Assembly: GCF_019320115.1 (NCBI RefSeq)
Contig: NC_089587.1
Location: forward strand, 84,678,384 to 84,742,383
Source: Miscanthus floridulus
Lineage: Eukaryota; Streptophyta; Magnoliopsida; Poales; Poaceae
Direction: 5' to 3'
Length of the DNA: 64,000 nucleotides
Shown: positions 21,721-33,852 of the stretch, piece after piece
How the letters are laid out: each line of letters begins with the position of its first letter
Numbering within the stretch: position 1 is the stretch's first letter
Translations under genes and position numbers: made by a program
The notes under the pieces: generated by a model
What the model was told of the DNA's origin: nothing
Database searches by the model: none
What the model saw: only the letters and a program-made list of their open reading frames with translations

Positions 21721-22883
21721 AATGGACTGTGACGTTCTCATCACCTACAGAGCCTGTTGGTTTCTCGTGATCTCTCTAGAGCACGTGTAGATGTGTGTCT
21801 GTATACGAACAGATGCTACAGATGAGAGGTGAAAAAAAAGTTCATCTTAGAAGCGCTAATCTTGACCCACCAATACTGCACGGCGTTGCTGTATTTAATA
21901 ATGGACCGTGGTCTGGCTCAATTCTTCGCCTCTGTATTGGCCCAATTGATGGACGATAGCAACAAGCCCAAAGGTAAAAGGGCCCAAACCGTTAGTTCTT
22001 CCATCTCTTGATCTCCTGTGTCATGGGTGCCCTCGTTTATTGGCAAGTAGTTGAGGCCGTGCGGCTCCACTAATCAGCAGTAGAGGGCTAGATGCAACAG
22101 GGGTCTGGGGTTGGGGGTTGCTCCAGAGTCCAGATGCAGGGGCAGGGGTGAGACCCGCAGCTTGGTGGGCCTTTCTCAGTCCGAAGCTTCGCCGGCGGTG
22201 CTCCGTGGATTCGCTTTCTCCGTCGACGCCGTCGGTCCTCAGGAGTCAGGATGCTTGGCTCGCTGATGACATCCGCCACCAGCTTGTAAGTACTCATCAG
22301 CTCGAGCAACAGTGTAGGAAAAGAAAACAATGGATTGGAGTTGATTCCTTTTTTTCCTGTTTTTTTTTCGATCATATCCTAGGGCACATATTTCATTATA
22401 TAGAACTAGAGTTTCAAGGTTACATAGGACTACACAATCCCACATGCACACACGAACAGCAAGAAAACATAAGAGGGGAGTAACCCTCCACCTCACAGCC
22501 TTAACTGATTGAGCCTAATACATGAATGCAACAACCTTTTATCTATGATATTGTCTTCCAGTACAGGTCCAGTTACGCTTCAGGTTACGGCATTTCGAAT
22601 CCATGAGTTGGTTTGTGTAATTTTCTTCCTCTTCTACAGATTCCTCTCGAATCGCATTTGGTTTTCGCTGATTTCTCTACACTAGATTAGCTGTTCAGGC
22701 CCCATGATACAATGGTTTGGTTAGTTAATCTTCACTTACAGGAAAAGCCTGCCCACTGCAATCTGTGGGACTAGTTTGCCACTGTTTTACTAAAAATCTT
22801 CAAGATAACAATCAGGACACCTTAATCTGCAACATAACTTTACAATTGTGCTTTTCATTTTACTTTGTATATATACTCATCAT
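21721..22883. other. Intergenic; possible exon-like GC-rich patch at 22100-22287
   Basis: At 22190-22287 a GC-rich stretch ends in CAGCTT|GTAAGTAC, a good splice-donor sequence, and could be a first exon. No matching downstream exon could be recognised. Positions 22868-22883 read TATATATACTCATCAT, a candidate left target-site duplication of the LINE that follows. Confidence 0.35.
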
Positions 22884-22899
22884 TGGAAGATGTTCCATC

Positions 22900-23707
22900 T
22901 CTTCAGAACCTGCAGAGCTATGTGATTATGCAGTTCCAGGTTTGGGTTTTTATTATACCCCTTTTTCAGGTAACCAAAAGGCAAAAATTGAGCCTACAGA
23001 AGCAATAGTGAAGGTCTCTAATGGTTCTCTTACTGTGCAACAAGTCACAGTAGAGCTTGAGAGACTCGTACCAGGCTGGAAATGGGTTTTGGAAGAAATT
23101 AATAAAAACTCCTTTGCCACAACTTTTCCATCTAGTGCTGAGTTAAAACGGATGGATGATTGGGGTCCCGTGGAAGCAAGGAGTGCAAAAAGCAAAATTG
23201 ACTATTTCAAAGAAAAAAGATGCAGAGGTGTACAAGTATGAAATTCCTAAAGTTTGGGTACAGGTCCATGGTCTCCCAAGCGACTTACGGAATTTTTCGT
23301 ATCATCTGGGCTGTGGTACTATTCTTGGTGCCACAAAGATGGTGGACATGAAATTTACCAAGCGATTTGGAAGACCAAGGCTGAGAGTTGCTGTACTAAG
23401 TCTAGAACTAATTCCGGATTTAGTTGACGTTGTAATCGGAGAATTTGTATATGAACTCCAATTCAGGCTAGAAACAGAAGAGGAGGAAAATGACCCAAGA
23501 CTAATTGACATGGATAATCAGCCGGGTGAATCCGGCAAAAAAGATGATGGTTTGGACAAACTCAACAAAGATTCAGGACCTAATACTCCAACAAGGAGAA
23601 CACAAAGAAAGATAAGAAAGATGGGAGTTCTTCTGCTCCACCAGCAGCAAAAAATTCAAACAAAGGGATACAGGCTGTTGTTCTGTCATGGCCCATTTTG
23701 GAGCTGA
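22900..23707 (+). pseudogene. LINE A ORF1 (DUF4283-type nucleic-acid-binding protein)
   Basis: The frame reads KIEPTEAIVKVSNGSLTVQQ onward, through a WGPVEARSAKS segment, then after a frame change near 23210 continues with YKYEIPKVWVQVHGLPSDLR and a GRPRLRVAVLSLE segment. The pattern of a WVQVHGLP motif followed by an Arg/Lys-rich basic stretch is that of DUF4283 proteins encoded by plant L1 ORF1, which bind LINE RNA. An acidic region EEEENDPR and a Lys-rich tail follow. The single frame change and missing zinc knuckle mean it is not functional as it stands. The start is not defined because the 5' end appears truncated. Confidence 0.6.
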
Positions 23708-24249
23708 AGTCGACCGGGTTATCTAACTCGACCAAAGCTTGGGTAGTTAAATCTTTCCATGGGCCTTTAAATTCAGAACCCCCTGCACAAACCCTGCTGA
23801 GAATACCACGCCTACCTCTAGGAGCAAGCGCAATGTGGCGATAGGCGACCAAGACTCGACTGAGAGAGCGGCCAAGCTAAAGGCACATAAAAATTTGGAG
23901 GAACCTAATAATTCAGGTAACATTTTAAACGTTTCTTTCATTCTCTAAAGATGTAGTTGCTGATAACATTAGTAAGGTGGTGGTTTTGTTAGGTTCAGAA
24001 GATACTAGTGTTAGACGAAAGGAACTACATGCTAGTAGCAAATAATTGGATTGTAACTTAACAGATTCGGAGGATGAACTTGATCTCTTAGCTATTAACC
24101 AACTTTGTGGTGAGATAGCCGAGGATATGAGTGAAGGGGAAGCTAGTGATCTATATGATCTACAGGCGGTGCCCCGAAAAAATAAATCAAGTTCAAAAAA
24201 GAAAAAGAAATTAGGCAAGAGAAAATCAAAAGAGAACCTTTAGTTTAAC

Positions 24250-24960
24250 AAACGAAGGGCATATTTTGGATTTGTAATGGGTTAGGTGACCCAAAGAAAC
24301 ATAGATTTGTGTCTGATTTGGTGCGGGAAAAGGAGCTAGGTTTTGTTGCTTTATCAGAGACCGGTAGGAGAGACTACTCACCAAATTTTCTAAAAAATTT
24401 GTGTGGTGGCAAGAACTTTTTATGGCACTGTAAACCTCCTTAGGGAAGATATGGTGGCATGCTAGTAGGCATAAACCTTCTAGAGTTCGACATTGGTGAG
24501 ATAGAAGAAGGAGATTTCTTTGTAAAATTGAAATTGAGAAATAAACAGGATGGCTTTCAGTGGTTGCTTGTGTCTGCCTATGGGGCAGCTCAACATCATC
24601 TTAAAGAGGCATTTTTAACAGAGTTAGTCCAACTATGTTCTAAAGAAACCTTACCTATTTTGATAGGTGGTGATTTTAACATCATTAGAGGGCCACAAGA
24701 GAAAAAAATGCCAATTACAATGATAGATGGCCATTCTTGTTTAATGCTATCATTGATGCCTTTAACTTAAGAGAGTTGGAACTTTCTGGAAGACAGTTCA
24801 CTTGGTCTAACAACCTAGAAATTCCAACATTTGAAAAGTTAGATAGGATTCTTTCTTGTACAGAGTGGGAATTAAAATTCCCATGTACCACTGTCTAAGC
24901 TCTATCAAGAGAGATCTCTGATCATACACTCATATTTATTAATATCGGGGAACCTGCATC
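24250..24960 (+). pseudogene. LINE A endonuclease domain, with stops
   Basis: Segments ICNGLGDPKKHRFV, FVALSETGR, LLVSAYGAA and ILIGGDFNIIRGPQEK are the ordered motifs of an AP-type (exonuclease-endonuclease-phosphatase) domain; the GDFN box is catalytic. FTWSNN and, after a further stop, SDHTLIF close the domain. The frame is broken by a stop at about 24441, a frame change near 24710, and a stop near 24897. It nicks target DNA in active relatives; this copy is dead. Confidence 0.7.
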
Positions 24961-25048
24961 TAATAATAATCAATACTTATTTAAATTCGAGTTGGGTTGG
25001 TTGTTAAGAGAGGGGTTTGTGGATTTAGTTACAGATATCTGAAATAGT

Positions 25049-26941
25049 GTGGATGAGGGGCGTAACTCTTTAGAGTGTTGGCAGGCTAAAATTAGACGCC
25101 CGCGTCAATACTTGAAAGGGTGGGCCAAAAATACAAGTGGTGCTTACAAGAAAGAAAAGAAAAAGTTGCTAGCAAAATTGGATGAATTGGATAAAAAGGC
25201 TGAATCAACTTTATTAGATCAAAATAAATTGAATCTTAAGTATGTCTTGAATGAAAGATTGTCCGAACTTCTACGAGAGGAAGAGATAAAATGGTACCAA
25301 CATGCTAAAGTAAAGAATTTATTAGAAGGGGATGCCAATACAAAATACTTTCAGTTAGTAGCAAATGGGAAACACAGGAAAACTAGGATATTTAGGCTGG
25401 AGCGGGAGGAAGGTTTAATTCACGGTGATGCTGAGCTTAAAAAATATATCACCACTTACTATAAAAAATTATTTGGGCCATCTGATCATAACAATTTGGT
25501 GATGGATGAGTCATACCGTGATGACATCCCTCAAGTTACAACTGAGAAAAATGATCTCTTGGTTGCTGAGTTTACGGAGGAGGAGATTAGAGGTGTAATT
25601 TTCCAAATGAACCATAATACAGCTCTAGGTCCTGATGGCTTTCCTCCAGAGTTTTATCAGGTATTCTGGAATGTAATTAAGGATGATATGATGGCTTTGT
25701 TCACATATTTCCATAAGGGAGAATTGCCTCTGCATAGCCTAAACTTCGGAACAATCATTTTAATACCAAAGTCTAAAGAAGCTAAACAAATACAACAATA
25801 TAGACCTATATGCTTGTTAAATGTTAGCTTCAAGATTTTTACTAAAGTGGCTACTAACCGAATTGTAAAGATAGCTCAACGCATAATTAAACCATCCCAA
25901 ACAACATTCCTGCCTGGGAGAAATATAATGGAGGGTGCAGTTATTTTACATGAAACCTTACACGAGTTACATAAAAGGAAACAAAATGGAATTATCTTTA
26001 AGATTGATTTTGAAAAGGCATATGATAAGGTGAATTGGAATTTCTTACAACAAGCACTAAGAATAAAGGGCTTTCATCCGGTGTGGTGTGATTGGGTCAA
26101 AGTTTTTGCTCAAGGTGGGAATGTGGGCATTAAAGTTAATGACCAAATGGGCTCATATTTCCATACCAAGAAAGGTCTTAGACAAGGTGATCCTCTGTCA
26201 CCGATCCTTTTCAATATTGTTGTAGATATGCTAGCTATCATTTTATCTAGAGCCAAGGAGGAAGGCCAAATAAAAGGGGTTGTTACACACCTAGTGGAAA
26301 ATGGCTTGTCTATCTTGCAATATGCAGATGACACGGTTCTATTTTTTGACCATGATATTGAACAGGCAAAAAATTTGAAACGTTTGCTTGGTACTTTTGA
26401 ACAATTATCAGGTTTGAAAATCAACTTCCATAAAAATGAATTATTTTGCTTTGGCCAAGCAAAAGAATTTGAGGAGCAATACTCATATCTATTTGGTTGC
26501 AAAATGGGATCATACCCTTTTCGATATTTGGGCCTTCCTATGCATTACAGGAAGTTATATAATAAGGATTGGAAATTAATTGGAGAAAGAATTGAAAAGA
26601 AGTTAAGTGGGTGGAAAGGAAAACATTTATCATATGGGGGTAGATTAGTGTTAATCAATTCTATTTTGTCAAGCTTACCTATATTCATGATGTCTTTCTT
26701 TGAAGTCCCAAGAGGTGTTCTAAAAAGATTGAATATTTTAGATCAAGAGGTTTTTTGGCAAAATGATGAGCACAAAAGGAAATATAGACTAGCAAAGTGG
26801 AATATTTTGTGCCAACCAAAAGAGCAAGGTGGTTTAGGAATTCAAAATCTAGATTTACAAAATAAGTGTCTTTTAAGCAAATGGCTTTTCAAACTTTGCA
26901 ACGAGGAAGGCACTTGGCAGGAGTTAATTGGCAGGAGTTAA
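25049..26941 (+). CDS. LINE A reverse transcriptase, long open frame
   Basis: A 630-residue open frame. ALGPDGFPPEFYQ (about residue 190), FGTIILIPKSKE, YRPICLLNVSFKI, FKIDFEKAYDKV, KKGLRQGDPLSPILFN and LQYADDTVLFF follow in the order of non-LTR reverse transcriptases, with both catalytic aspartates of YADD present. The thumb region and SYGGRLVLINSILSSLP follow. It copies LINE RNA at a nicked target. The upstream endonuclease is in pieces, so this is a fragment of the original ORF2. The frame ends early because of a 14-base tandem duplication at 26915-26942 that shifts the downstream zf-RVT region out of frame. Confidence 0.8.
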   Translation: MDEGRNSLECWQAKIRRPRQYLKGWAKNTSGAYKKEKKKLLAKLDELDKKAESTLLDQNKLNLKYVLNERLSELLREEEIKWYQHAKVKNLLEGDANTKYFQLVANGKHRKTRIFRLEREEGLIHGDAELKKYITTYYKKLFGPSDHNNLVMDESYRDDIPQVTTEKNDLLVAEFTEEEIRGVIFQMNHNTALGPDGFPPEFYQVFWNVIKDDMMALFTYFHKGELPLHSLNFGTIILIPKSKEAKQIQQYRPICLLNVSFKIFTKVATNRIVKIAQRIIKPSQTTFLPGRNIMEGAVILHETLHELHKRKQNGIIFKIDFEKAYDKVNWNFLQQALRIKGFHPVWCDWVKVFAQGGNVGIKVNDQMGSYFHTKKGLRQGDPLSPILFNIVVDMLAIILSRAKEEGQIKGVVTHLVENGLSILQYADDTVLFFDHDIEQAKNLKRLLGTFEQLSGLKINFHKNELFCFGQAKEFEEQYSYLFGCKMGSYPFRYLGLPMHYRKLYNKDWKLIGERIEKKLSGWKGKHLSYGGRLVLINSILSSLPIFMMSFFEVPRGVLKRLNILDQEVFWQNDEHKRKYRLAKWNILCQPKEQGGLGIQNLDLQNKCLLSKWLFKLCNEEGTWQELIGRS

Positions 26942-27880
26942 TAAGGAACAAGTACCTAAAGAACAAGACTCTTAGTCAAATTGAAAAGAAAAATGGGTTT
27001 TCACAATTTTGGAATGATTTGCTCGGAGTCAAAGACATTTTCTTAAGTCTTGGGAAGTTTAAACTAGACAATGGAACTCAAATTAGATTTTGGGAAGATA
27101 AATGGTTGGGCTCCCAAGCCTTGAAAATCCAATACCCGAATTTATTTAATATAGTGCGGAAGAAACAAGCAACGGTGGCTGATGTACTTAATTCCACCCC
27201 TCTCAATGTATCTTTTAGAAGGGCACTAGTTGGGAACAAGCTGTTGGAATGGCAAAGTCTAGTTGCGAGAGTTGCTTTTATTAACTTAAATGAGGGTCGG
27301 GATACTTTCATCTGGAACTTAAATAATAATGGCTTGTAATCTGTTACACCCATGTACTAATACCTAGTCAATAACGGGATTAAGGTTATCCAGGAAATTT
27401 GGCATATAAAAGTGCCCCTGAAGATTAAGATTTTTCTTTGGTTCTTAAAGAAGGGGGTGATACTAACAAAAGACAATCTTGCTAGAAGGAAATGAAATGG
27501 CAGTAAGGCTTGTTGTTTTTGTAGTACACCTGAAACTATCCAACACTTGTTTTGTTTATTGCCATTATGCCAGTTTTCTTTGGCGTGCTGTGTTTGTTTT
27601 GTTTGGCATTAATCCTCCAAGGAACACGAACCATCTTTTCAATAGTTGGTCTAAGCTAGGAGGTTCTAAACATAATCATCTTTTATGGACTGGGGCTGCG
27701 GCGTTTTGCTGGGCAATATGGATCACAAGGGACGATGTGGTTTTTGATAAAGGTCACCCAAAAACTTTTTTGCAGGTTCTTTTTAGGGGAACATACTGGT
27801 TACGGTTTTGGGCCCTATTGCAGCGCTCGGATGACGGCAATGAACGGATTCTTGACATTGCAAGCTACTAGAATCGAGAG
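26942..27880 (+). pseudogene. LINE A C-terminal (zf-RVT) region, frameshifted
   Basis: RNKYLKNKTLSQIEKKNGFS and RFWEDKWLGSQALKIQYPNL are typical of plant L1 ORF2 after the RT, and a segment with KIKIFLWFLKKG then CCFCSTPETIQHLF matches a zf-RVT domain. Stops and frame changes are frequent after about 27339. Confidence 0.65.
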
Positions 27881-28055
27881 CCATGGAGTTCTTCGCATCG
27901 CATGGATGGTCTTTCATTTACCGTCTTGGACTTTAGTTTTGAACATGTAATAAGTTTTAATTATGGGTGTGCTACTGTAATAAGTTTGGACTAATACTTT
28001 TTCTTTTTAGAAGAAGGCTGAAGCCGAAAATTTTTCATTTTCTAAAAAAAATCTG

Positions 28056-31000
28056 TTATATATACTGATCATCTATTCTCATCAAGGTGCTCACCACCTC
28101 CCTCATGGAAGGCCTGGATTCGAAAGCCACCTGAGTGCAGGAAATCGCCAACTCCAACAAGTCCAGCGCCTTTGCCTTCTCATCTTCAGGCCAGTACATT
28201 ATCTCCTCATCTAGAAAGCTCATCACGCTGCAGTAATCAGCATGCTTCGGGTTCAGTCTCATCCATGCCACAATGTCAACGCCGTCTCCGAAAGCAGGAT
28301 CTACCGGCATCTTCCTACACAGGAGCTCGAGCAGCACCACACCGTAGCTGTAGACGTCGCTCTTCTCGGTCAGTCTTGTGTTGTATCCATGCTCTGAAAA
28401 TTTTCCGACAACACAGGTTAACATAAGAGACCAGATGATACGGCATCGGAATGATTGTGAAATTTCTGAAATGAGGAAATGTATGTTACCTGGAGCAATG
28501 TAGCCAAGGGTGCCAACAACAACTGACACCGTCGCATCTGCATCCTCATCGCCTACAATCTTCCCCATGCCGAAGTCTGTAATTTTAGGCACCAAATCCA
28601 CATCCATCAGTATGTTTCTTGACTTGACATCTCTATGAACAATCATCGGCACGCAGTCATGGTGCAGGTAGGACAAGCCCTGCGCCGCGCCAAGCGCGAT
28701 CTGATGCCGAACCTTCCAGTCGAGAGCCACCTGAGGTTTTCTTCCATGCAATAGCTCAAAGAGCGTTCCTTCAGGCATGTACTCGGACAGAATCACGCCG
28801 AAGTTGCCGCGGATGCAGTAGCCCTCCATCTTGACGATGTTCCGGTGCTTCACCATGTTAAGAATCTTCATCTCGATGGGGAATTTGATCTGGGACAGGT
28901 CCACCGTTTTGACCGCCCACCGCCTTCCGGGAGCAAGCTCTGTCCGGTAGACTGTTCCATGCCGGCCTCTTCCAATCACATACTTCTCGCTCCAGTTGTC
29001 AGTGGCACGAAGGATGTCATCATAGGTCAGGTCTTCAGGCAATTCCTCCGTCGTGTCCAGGCCACGCACCGAGACATGTTTTGCCAACAGGCGCCGCCGT
29101 GACCTCTTCACCATGTAGTGAATTGCACACAGCCCAGAAGCCATGACAGCCAGAGCTGACAGTAGCAGTGCTATAATGATCCGTGTGTTCCTTCTTATAC
29201 GCCTCCTAGACTGATTCTTGGAGCAAGGTGCATTTTCAGACTGTATGCATAGCTGAGGATTTCCCAGAAACCCCTCCGGAGACCGTTCTGCAAGCTTAGC
29301 CCAGCCAGCAGGGAGCAGACCAGAGAGCTGATTGAACGACACGTTCACCGCAGAGAGCGAGATCATGTTGTTCAGCTGCGGTGGGATCGGGCCAGAGCAT
29401 CCGAAGATTGCCGAGGCTGCTTGGGATCGTGCCACTCAACATGTTGCTGCTGATGTTTATGATCTGAGAGATGAACTGGAGCTTGCCTAAGCTCCAAGGG
29501 ATAGCTCCTTTCAAAGAGTTGTCGCCAAGCTGCAGCTCAAGGAGGCCCTGCGTTGAGGTGAAGGCGTCTGGAATTTCTCCACTGAGCTTGTTTCCACTGA
29601 GTACAAGATGCTGCAGGCTGCTGAGTGATATGATATCTGCAGGTATGCTTCCATTGAGAAGATTATTCTGAAGATCCAGACGGACGAGTCTCTTGCAGCT
29701 TCCCAACTCATGTGGTATTGGTCCGGACAGCTTGTTCGACGACAGGTTCAGGTTGCCAAGAAGGGTTAGAGCGCCGAGCTCAGGTGGTATGGGACCAGAG
29801 AAGCCGTTCCGAGACAGATCAAGCACTGTGAGGTTCCGCCATGGACCGAGCACACTTGGTATCCTGCCCTCAAACTGATTGCCACCCAATTCCACGTATG
29901 ACCAGCCAGTGTTTATCCCCAAATCTGAAGGTAAACTGCCATTGAACAGGTTGTTTGCAAGATGGGCTCTCCACAGAGACTGACACTTGATGATCTCACT
30001 TGGAATGCTCCCACTGAATCTGTTCAATGCAAGGTCAAGAATGGCGAGCTGACCTCCGGTGCAGAGACCAGGTGGCATTGTGCCATGGAAGTGGTTCCCC
30101 ATAACGTCAACCCGAACAAGTCCATGCGTCGTGTTCAGCCCCAGGTCTTGTGGGAGCTCGCCGGTGAAGTTGTTGAATGCCAGGAGGAGATCTCTCAGGC
30201 TGCTCATGTGGTTTATCTCTGCAGGGATCTCTCCATTTAGGCTGTTGTTGTAGAGCCCCAGCTTCTCCAGCTGCGGCATCTGCCACAGTGCTGCAGGCAC
30301 AGGTCCATGGAGCATGTTGTGGTACAGGGACAGGGACCACAGCTTCTTGAGCTCGGCGAGCTCCGGCGGTATCTTCCCTGTAAGGTTGTTGTTCTGCAGG
30401 TCAAGGATGAGCAGCTCCTGGCATTTCCCTATCTCCGGTGGAATTGCTCCGGTGACGAACGTGTCCTTGATCGTGAGCCGCTGCAGTCTGCTGAGGTTGC
30501 CGATGACCGCCGGAATTGTGCCGGTGAACTGGTTGTTGTGCAGGAGTAGCGTTGTCAGAGACCCACACTTCCCGATGGACTCAGGGATGGAGCCATTGAA
30601 GCCATTCATCGAGGCCATAAACTTCTCCAGATTCCCGAGCTCGCCGATGCTCGCTGGCAGCTCTCCGGTGAACAAGTTGCTGTCGAGGTACAGCTTCTGC
30701 AGCTTGGTCAGGAAGCCGAAGATGTCGGGCAGGGTGCCCCCGATCTTGTTGGAGGATAGGAACAGGACGGTGAGGTTGTCGCAGTTGCCGAGGCTCCGGG
30801 GGAGCTCGCCGGTGATCTGGTTGCCGTAGAGGCTGAGGTACTGGAGCCCGTAGCGTGCCGGGAACTCCGGGCCGTTCCCGCTGAGGCTCAGGTAGGTGAG
30901 CCCCGGGAGCGCGGCGACCTCTGGCGGGATGGCGCCCGAGAGGGAGTTGTTGCTGAGTTCGAGCGTGGCGAGCGCGGCGGGCACGGCGCCCGTGAAGCTG

Positions 31001-31341
31001 TTCAGGCTCAGGTCCAGCGTCGCGAGCGCCGGCAGGGCGCAGAGCCGAGGCCCGGACGCCGCGAGCTCGCCGGACAGCCCCTGCCCGGAGAGGTTCACAG
31101 CCGCGACCGCGCCCGTGGCTGTGCACTGGACGCCGAGGAACGCGCAGTGGCTCGGCCTGGTGTCGCCGCTGCTGTTGGTGGTCGTGGCGTTCCACGACGG
31201 GAGGAGGACGCCCTGGGAGGCTGGCGGCAGGGAAGTGAGGAATGCGCGTAGGACGGCCGCGTCGCCGGCTCCCTGGGACGCCGCCGGCGTAACGGAGGCG
31301 GCGAGCGTGACGAGGAGCGAGAATGCGGCGGCACAAGACAT
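28056..31341 (-). pseudogene. LRR receptor-like kinase gene (LRR-XI/PEPR-like), frameshifted
   Basis: The ATG at 31339-31341 starts a signal peptide (MSCAAAFSLLVTLAASVTPA), then a CAFLGVQC LRR cap and about twenty extracellular LRRs with LSGxIP signatures. After SSLGNLRML, near 29410, the frame shifts: a deletion of roughly 30 nt, not a multiple of three, has removed part of one LRR. In the second frame come the last LRR, a transmembrane segment (IIIALLLSALAVMASGLC), and an RD-type Ser/Thr kinase with GRGRHG loop, WAVKTV lysine, HRDVKSRN loop and ITDFGMGK. A 96-base GT-AG intron (28394-28489) splits GYIAP from EHGYNTRL. It ends DDQYI at 28056. Members of this subfamily sense peptides at the plasma membrane. 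As read, no receptor joining LRR and kinase can be made, unless the shift is a sequencing error. Confidence 0.85.
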
Positions 31342-31477
31342 CGGAGGGAGCTAGCTGCTGCCTTGATGTGGAGGCGGCGGCGGAGGAGGCTGTCTGCTGC
31401 CGGCGCGCGCTCTGAACTCTGAAGGGAGGAATGACAGCAGAGAGATGGGCGTATGGCCATGGTGAACCATGAAAGCA

Positions 31478-31505
31478 TATATATATATATATAGAGAGAG
31501 AGAGC
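31478..31505 (-). promoter_or_regulatory. TATA box and GA/CT microsatellite of the receptor-kinase promoter
   Basis: On the minus strand CTCTCTCTCTC is followed by TATATATATATATATATG, about 140-150 bases upstream of the ATG. TA plus CT dinucleotide runs are common in grass core promoters. Confidence 0.5.
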
Positions 31506-32637
31506 TCTGACCTCTGACAGCGATCACCATGGCGCGCGTAATTTAAAATTACTGTTGGGTCTAAATTTTGTGTGTTGCTGCATTGCAGTTGCAGGCTCCG
31601 CCATCTGTGGATTTTTTTTTAAAAAAAAAAGTTGAATATAGTTTCTGAATCCACTTTCTAGAGCCTGACTGTGATGATCAGGCTATCCGAGACCAAGTTG
31701 CTGATGGTGGTTGAGCTTTCGGCTAATATTCCAAGCACAGATGCTATGGAACAAGAACTGGTGAGGGTGCAGGTGATATCCACAGGAGGAATTCATCTGT
31801 GCCAGTTGGATTTTTTCTAGGGTTCAGAATCTTTGCCCTGCCTTTGTGACCGCTGATGATCTGTGGAGGCAACTAGATTTTGCAGTGGGCTTAAGTGCAG
31901 CCGTGCAGGATCCTCTTGTTGCAACTTGCTATAATTATATTGTTGTCTTGTTCATTCTTTGTGTCAGCAGCATTTGTCTGCTTGTCTCACATCTCATCCA
32001 CTCACCTATGTTTTCGTTTACGTGCATCGTTTTTTAACAGTTTTGACCGTGTTTTTTTCTACAAATTGTTTTCGATACTTCTAGTGTGGCAATATCATTT
32101 GATATCCATAACATATGATTTGTGATACTTTAATAATTCTATGCATTGTAAATTATGAATAATGCCCTGTTCTGCAGTACTTTTCAACGAACGAACAGTG
32201 CACAACATATCAGCATAAGCCAAATTTCAATGAAACGAATAGGGCAAATTTTATAAAAAAAAAGGAAGCTCAAAGTTTCTACAGTAAACTGGGGAACAGG
32301 TAAATGGAGGACAATAGTTTTGCTTGAGAGAATCCACAACTGTAAGAGCTACTTACTAGCTCTAAGACAACATCTTCAATAGTGTTAACTTTTATTAATG
32401 ACTCATACTATGATTAGACCCACGTGACAACCTCACGTGATCTTGAAATTGATATAAAACTGGCTCTTGATTAAAAGTTAGTTTTTCTCTCTCTTCTATC
32501 CATAAAATGCTTAGAGCTAGTTCAGTCATTGATGGAGCTGCCCTGATGGTCATCTGACTGTTTTTTTACATGGAACCCAAAAAAGGTTGGTCATCATGTG
32601 TGTATGGGCATTGTCCTTTGTGTCAGCCTACCACACC
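31506..32637. other. Upstream flank of the receptor kinase, no gene
   Basis: Contains a T9/A10 inverted run at about 31612-31630. A short remnant at about 32166-32246 has inverted ends (CCCTGTTCTGCAG and CGAATAGGGC) and resembles a small MITE. I see no coding sequence. Confidence 0.5.
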
Positions 32638-33852
32638 TCACCATATATCTGTTGGAGATGCCCAAAGTTGGATGCATGCCTGCTGAGGTGGTGCTTGAGT
32701 GGGGTGGATAAACTGTACATCAAAATGCTCCCATGATAGAATCTGGCTCCACACCGCCTTGGCGAACGGGCAAAGCAGTGAAAGATGAAGACACGTTTCC
32801 AAAGGTCCGTTACATAGGGCGCATTGGTCCTGGTGAAGCCAGCCTCTCTTCTGTAGATTATCCGCTGTTAGGATTTTTTCTACCTTTATTCTCCGCATGT
32901 GCTTTCCATATGAGGTCATTACGGAATTCACCATAGGAACCTCTGAACTGGATCCTATATGTTGAGCGGGTGGAGTAAGAGGCATCAGGAGTCCATCTCC
33001 AAACTATGGAGTCGCGAACACCCGGCGTCAACTGGATATTTTGGAGCCTTATCCAAAGGGAAACAAACTCCTCAAGTTGGACGGTGGTGATGATCCTGCC
33101 TCTTAGCGTTCGGATACAACTGTTGCTTCGGAGTTCCTGTTGGACCGATTTGTTTTTTCTTCTAACCAACTCAAACAAATGTGGTGCTAAAAATTTGGGG
33201 GCCTCGCCCTCCAGCTAGTTGTTGTGCCAGAAACGGGCCTTTGCACCATCAGCGACCGTGACCTTGGTTGATATGTTGAAGAGTATCTGGTCGGTCTCAT
33301 TGCAAGGTAGATCTGCGCCTACCCAAGGTTTGGATTCATCTATCCAATCTTGCCAGAGCCATTGTAGGCGAAGAGCTCTACCAATTTTTTCTAAATCCGG
33401 TATCCCCAAGCCGCCAAGGCTTTGGGTCTAGCCACCGTTGGCCAGTTTACGAGACAGTGGCCGCCATTTACATTTTCTTCACCTTTCCATAGAAATGATC
33501 TCCTAATTTTGTCGTTTCTCTTCCTCGCCCAGGCTGCGAGGGGGAACACCGTGAGGTGGTAGGTCGGCATGGATGAGAGTACCGAGGAGACTAGAGTGAG
33601 GCGACCCGCTCTGTTCAGCCATCTTCCTTTTCACCCCGGCAGTCTTTGGCCAATGCGCTCAATAAGTGGTTGTACATGAATTTTCCGAAGTTTACGGATG
33701 TGCAGCTGCAGCCCTAGATACTGGCAGAGGAAGGTACCTCTGATTCCCGCAAAGGAAGACAAGATGTGTTCCAAATCCACCTCCTCGCACCTAATCGGGT
33801 GGATCAAACTTTTTTGCAAATTTATGTGCAGGCCTGAGAAACTCCCAAAAGC

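Larger units (their letters stand above)
22884..28056 (+). mobile_element. L1-type LINE (LINE A), probably 5'-truncated
   Basis: The order is ORF1 with a DUF4283-like domain, AP-type endonuclease, reverse transcriptase with an intact YADD box, a C-terminal zf-RVT-like region and a short A-rich tail (28043-28051). This is the plant L1 layout. The right flank TATATATACTGATCAT (28057-28072) matches 22868-22883 at 15 of 16 positions, which would make 22884 the left end. The AT-rich half of that match weakens it. The 3' end lies beside the stop codon of the receptor-kinase gene on the other strand. The RT frame is long and open, so the copy is younger than LINE B. Confidence 0.8.

Noticed and set aside
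22090..28056. LINE A starting at about 22080 with a long 5' UTR
   Set aside because: The TATATATACT-ATCAT match at 22868 offers a better left border, and 22090-22287 looks more like an exon than a LINE leader. Not settled.
30314..30829. 171-residue plus-strand frame opposite the LRR region
   Set aside because: Antisense shadow of the LRR-coding strand.
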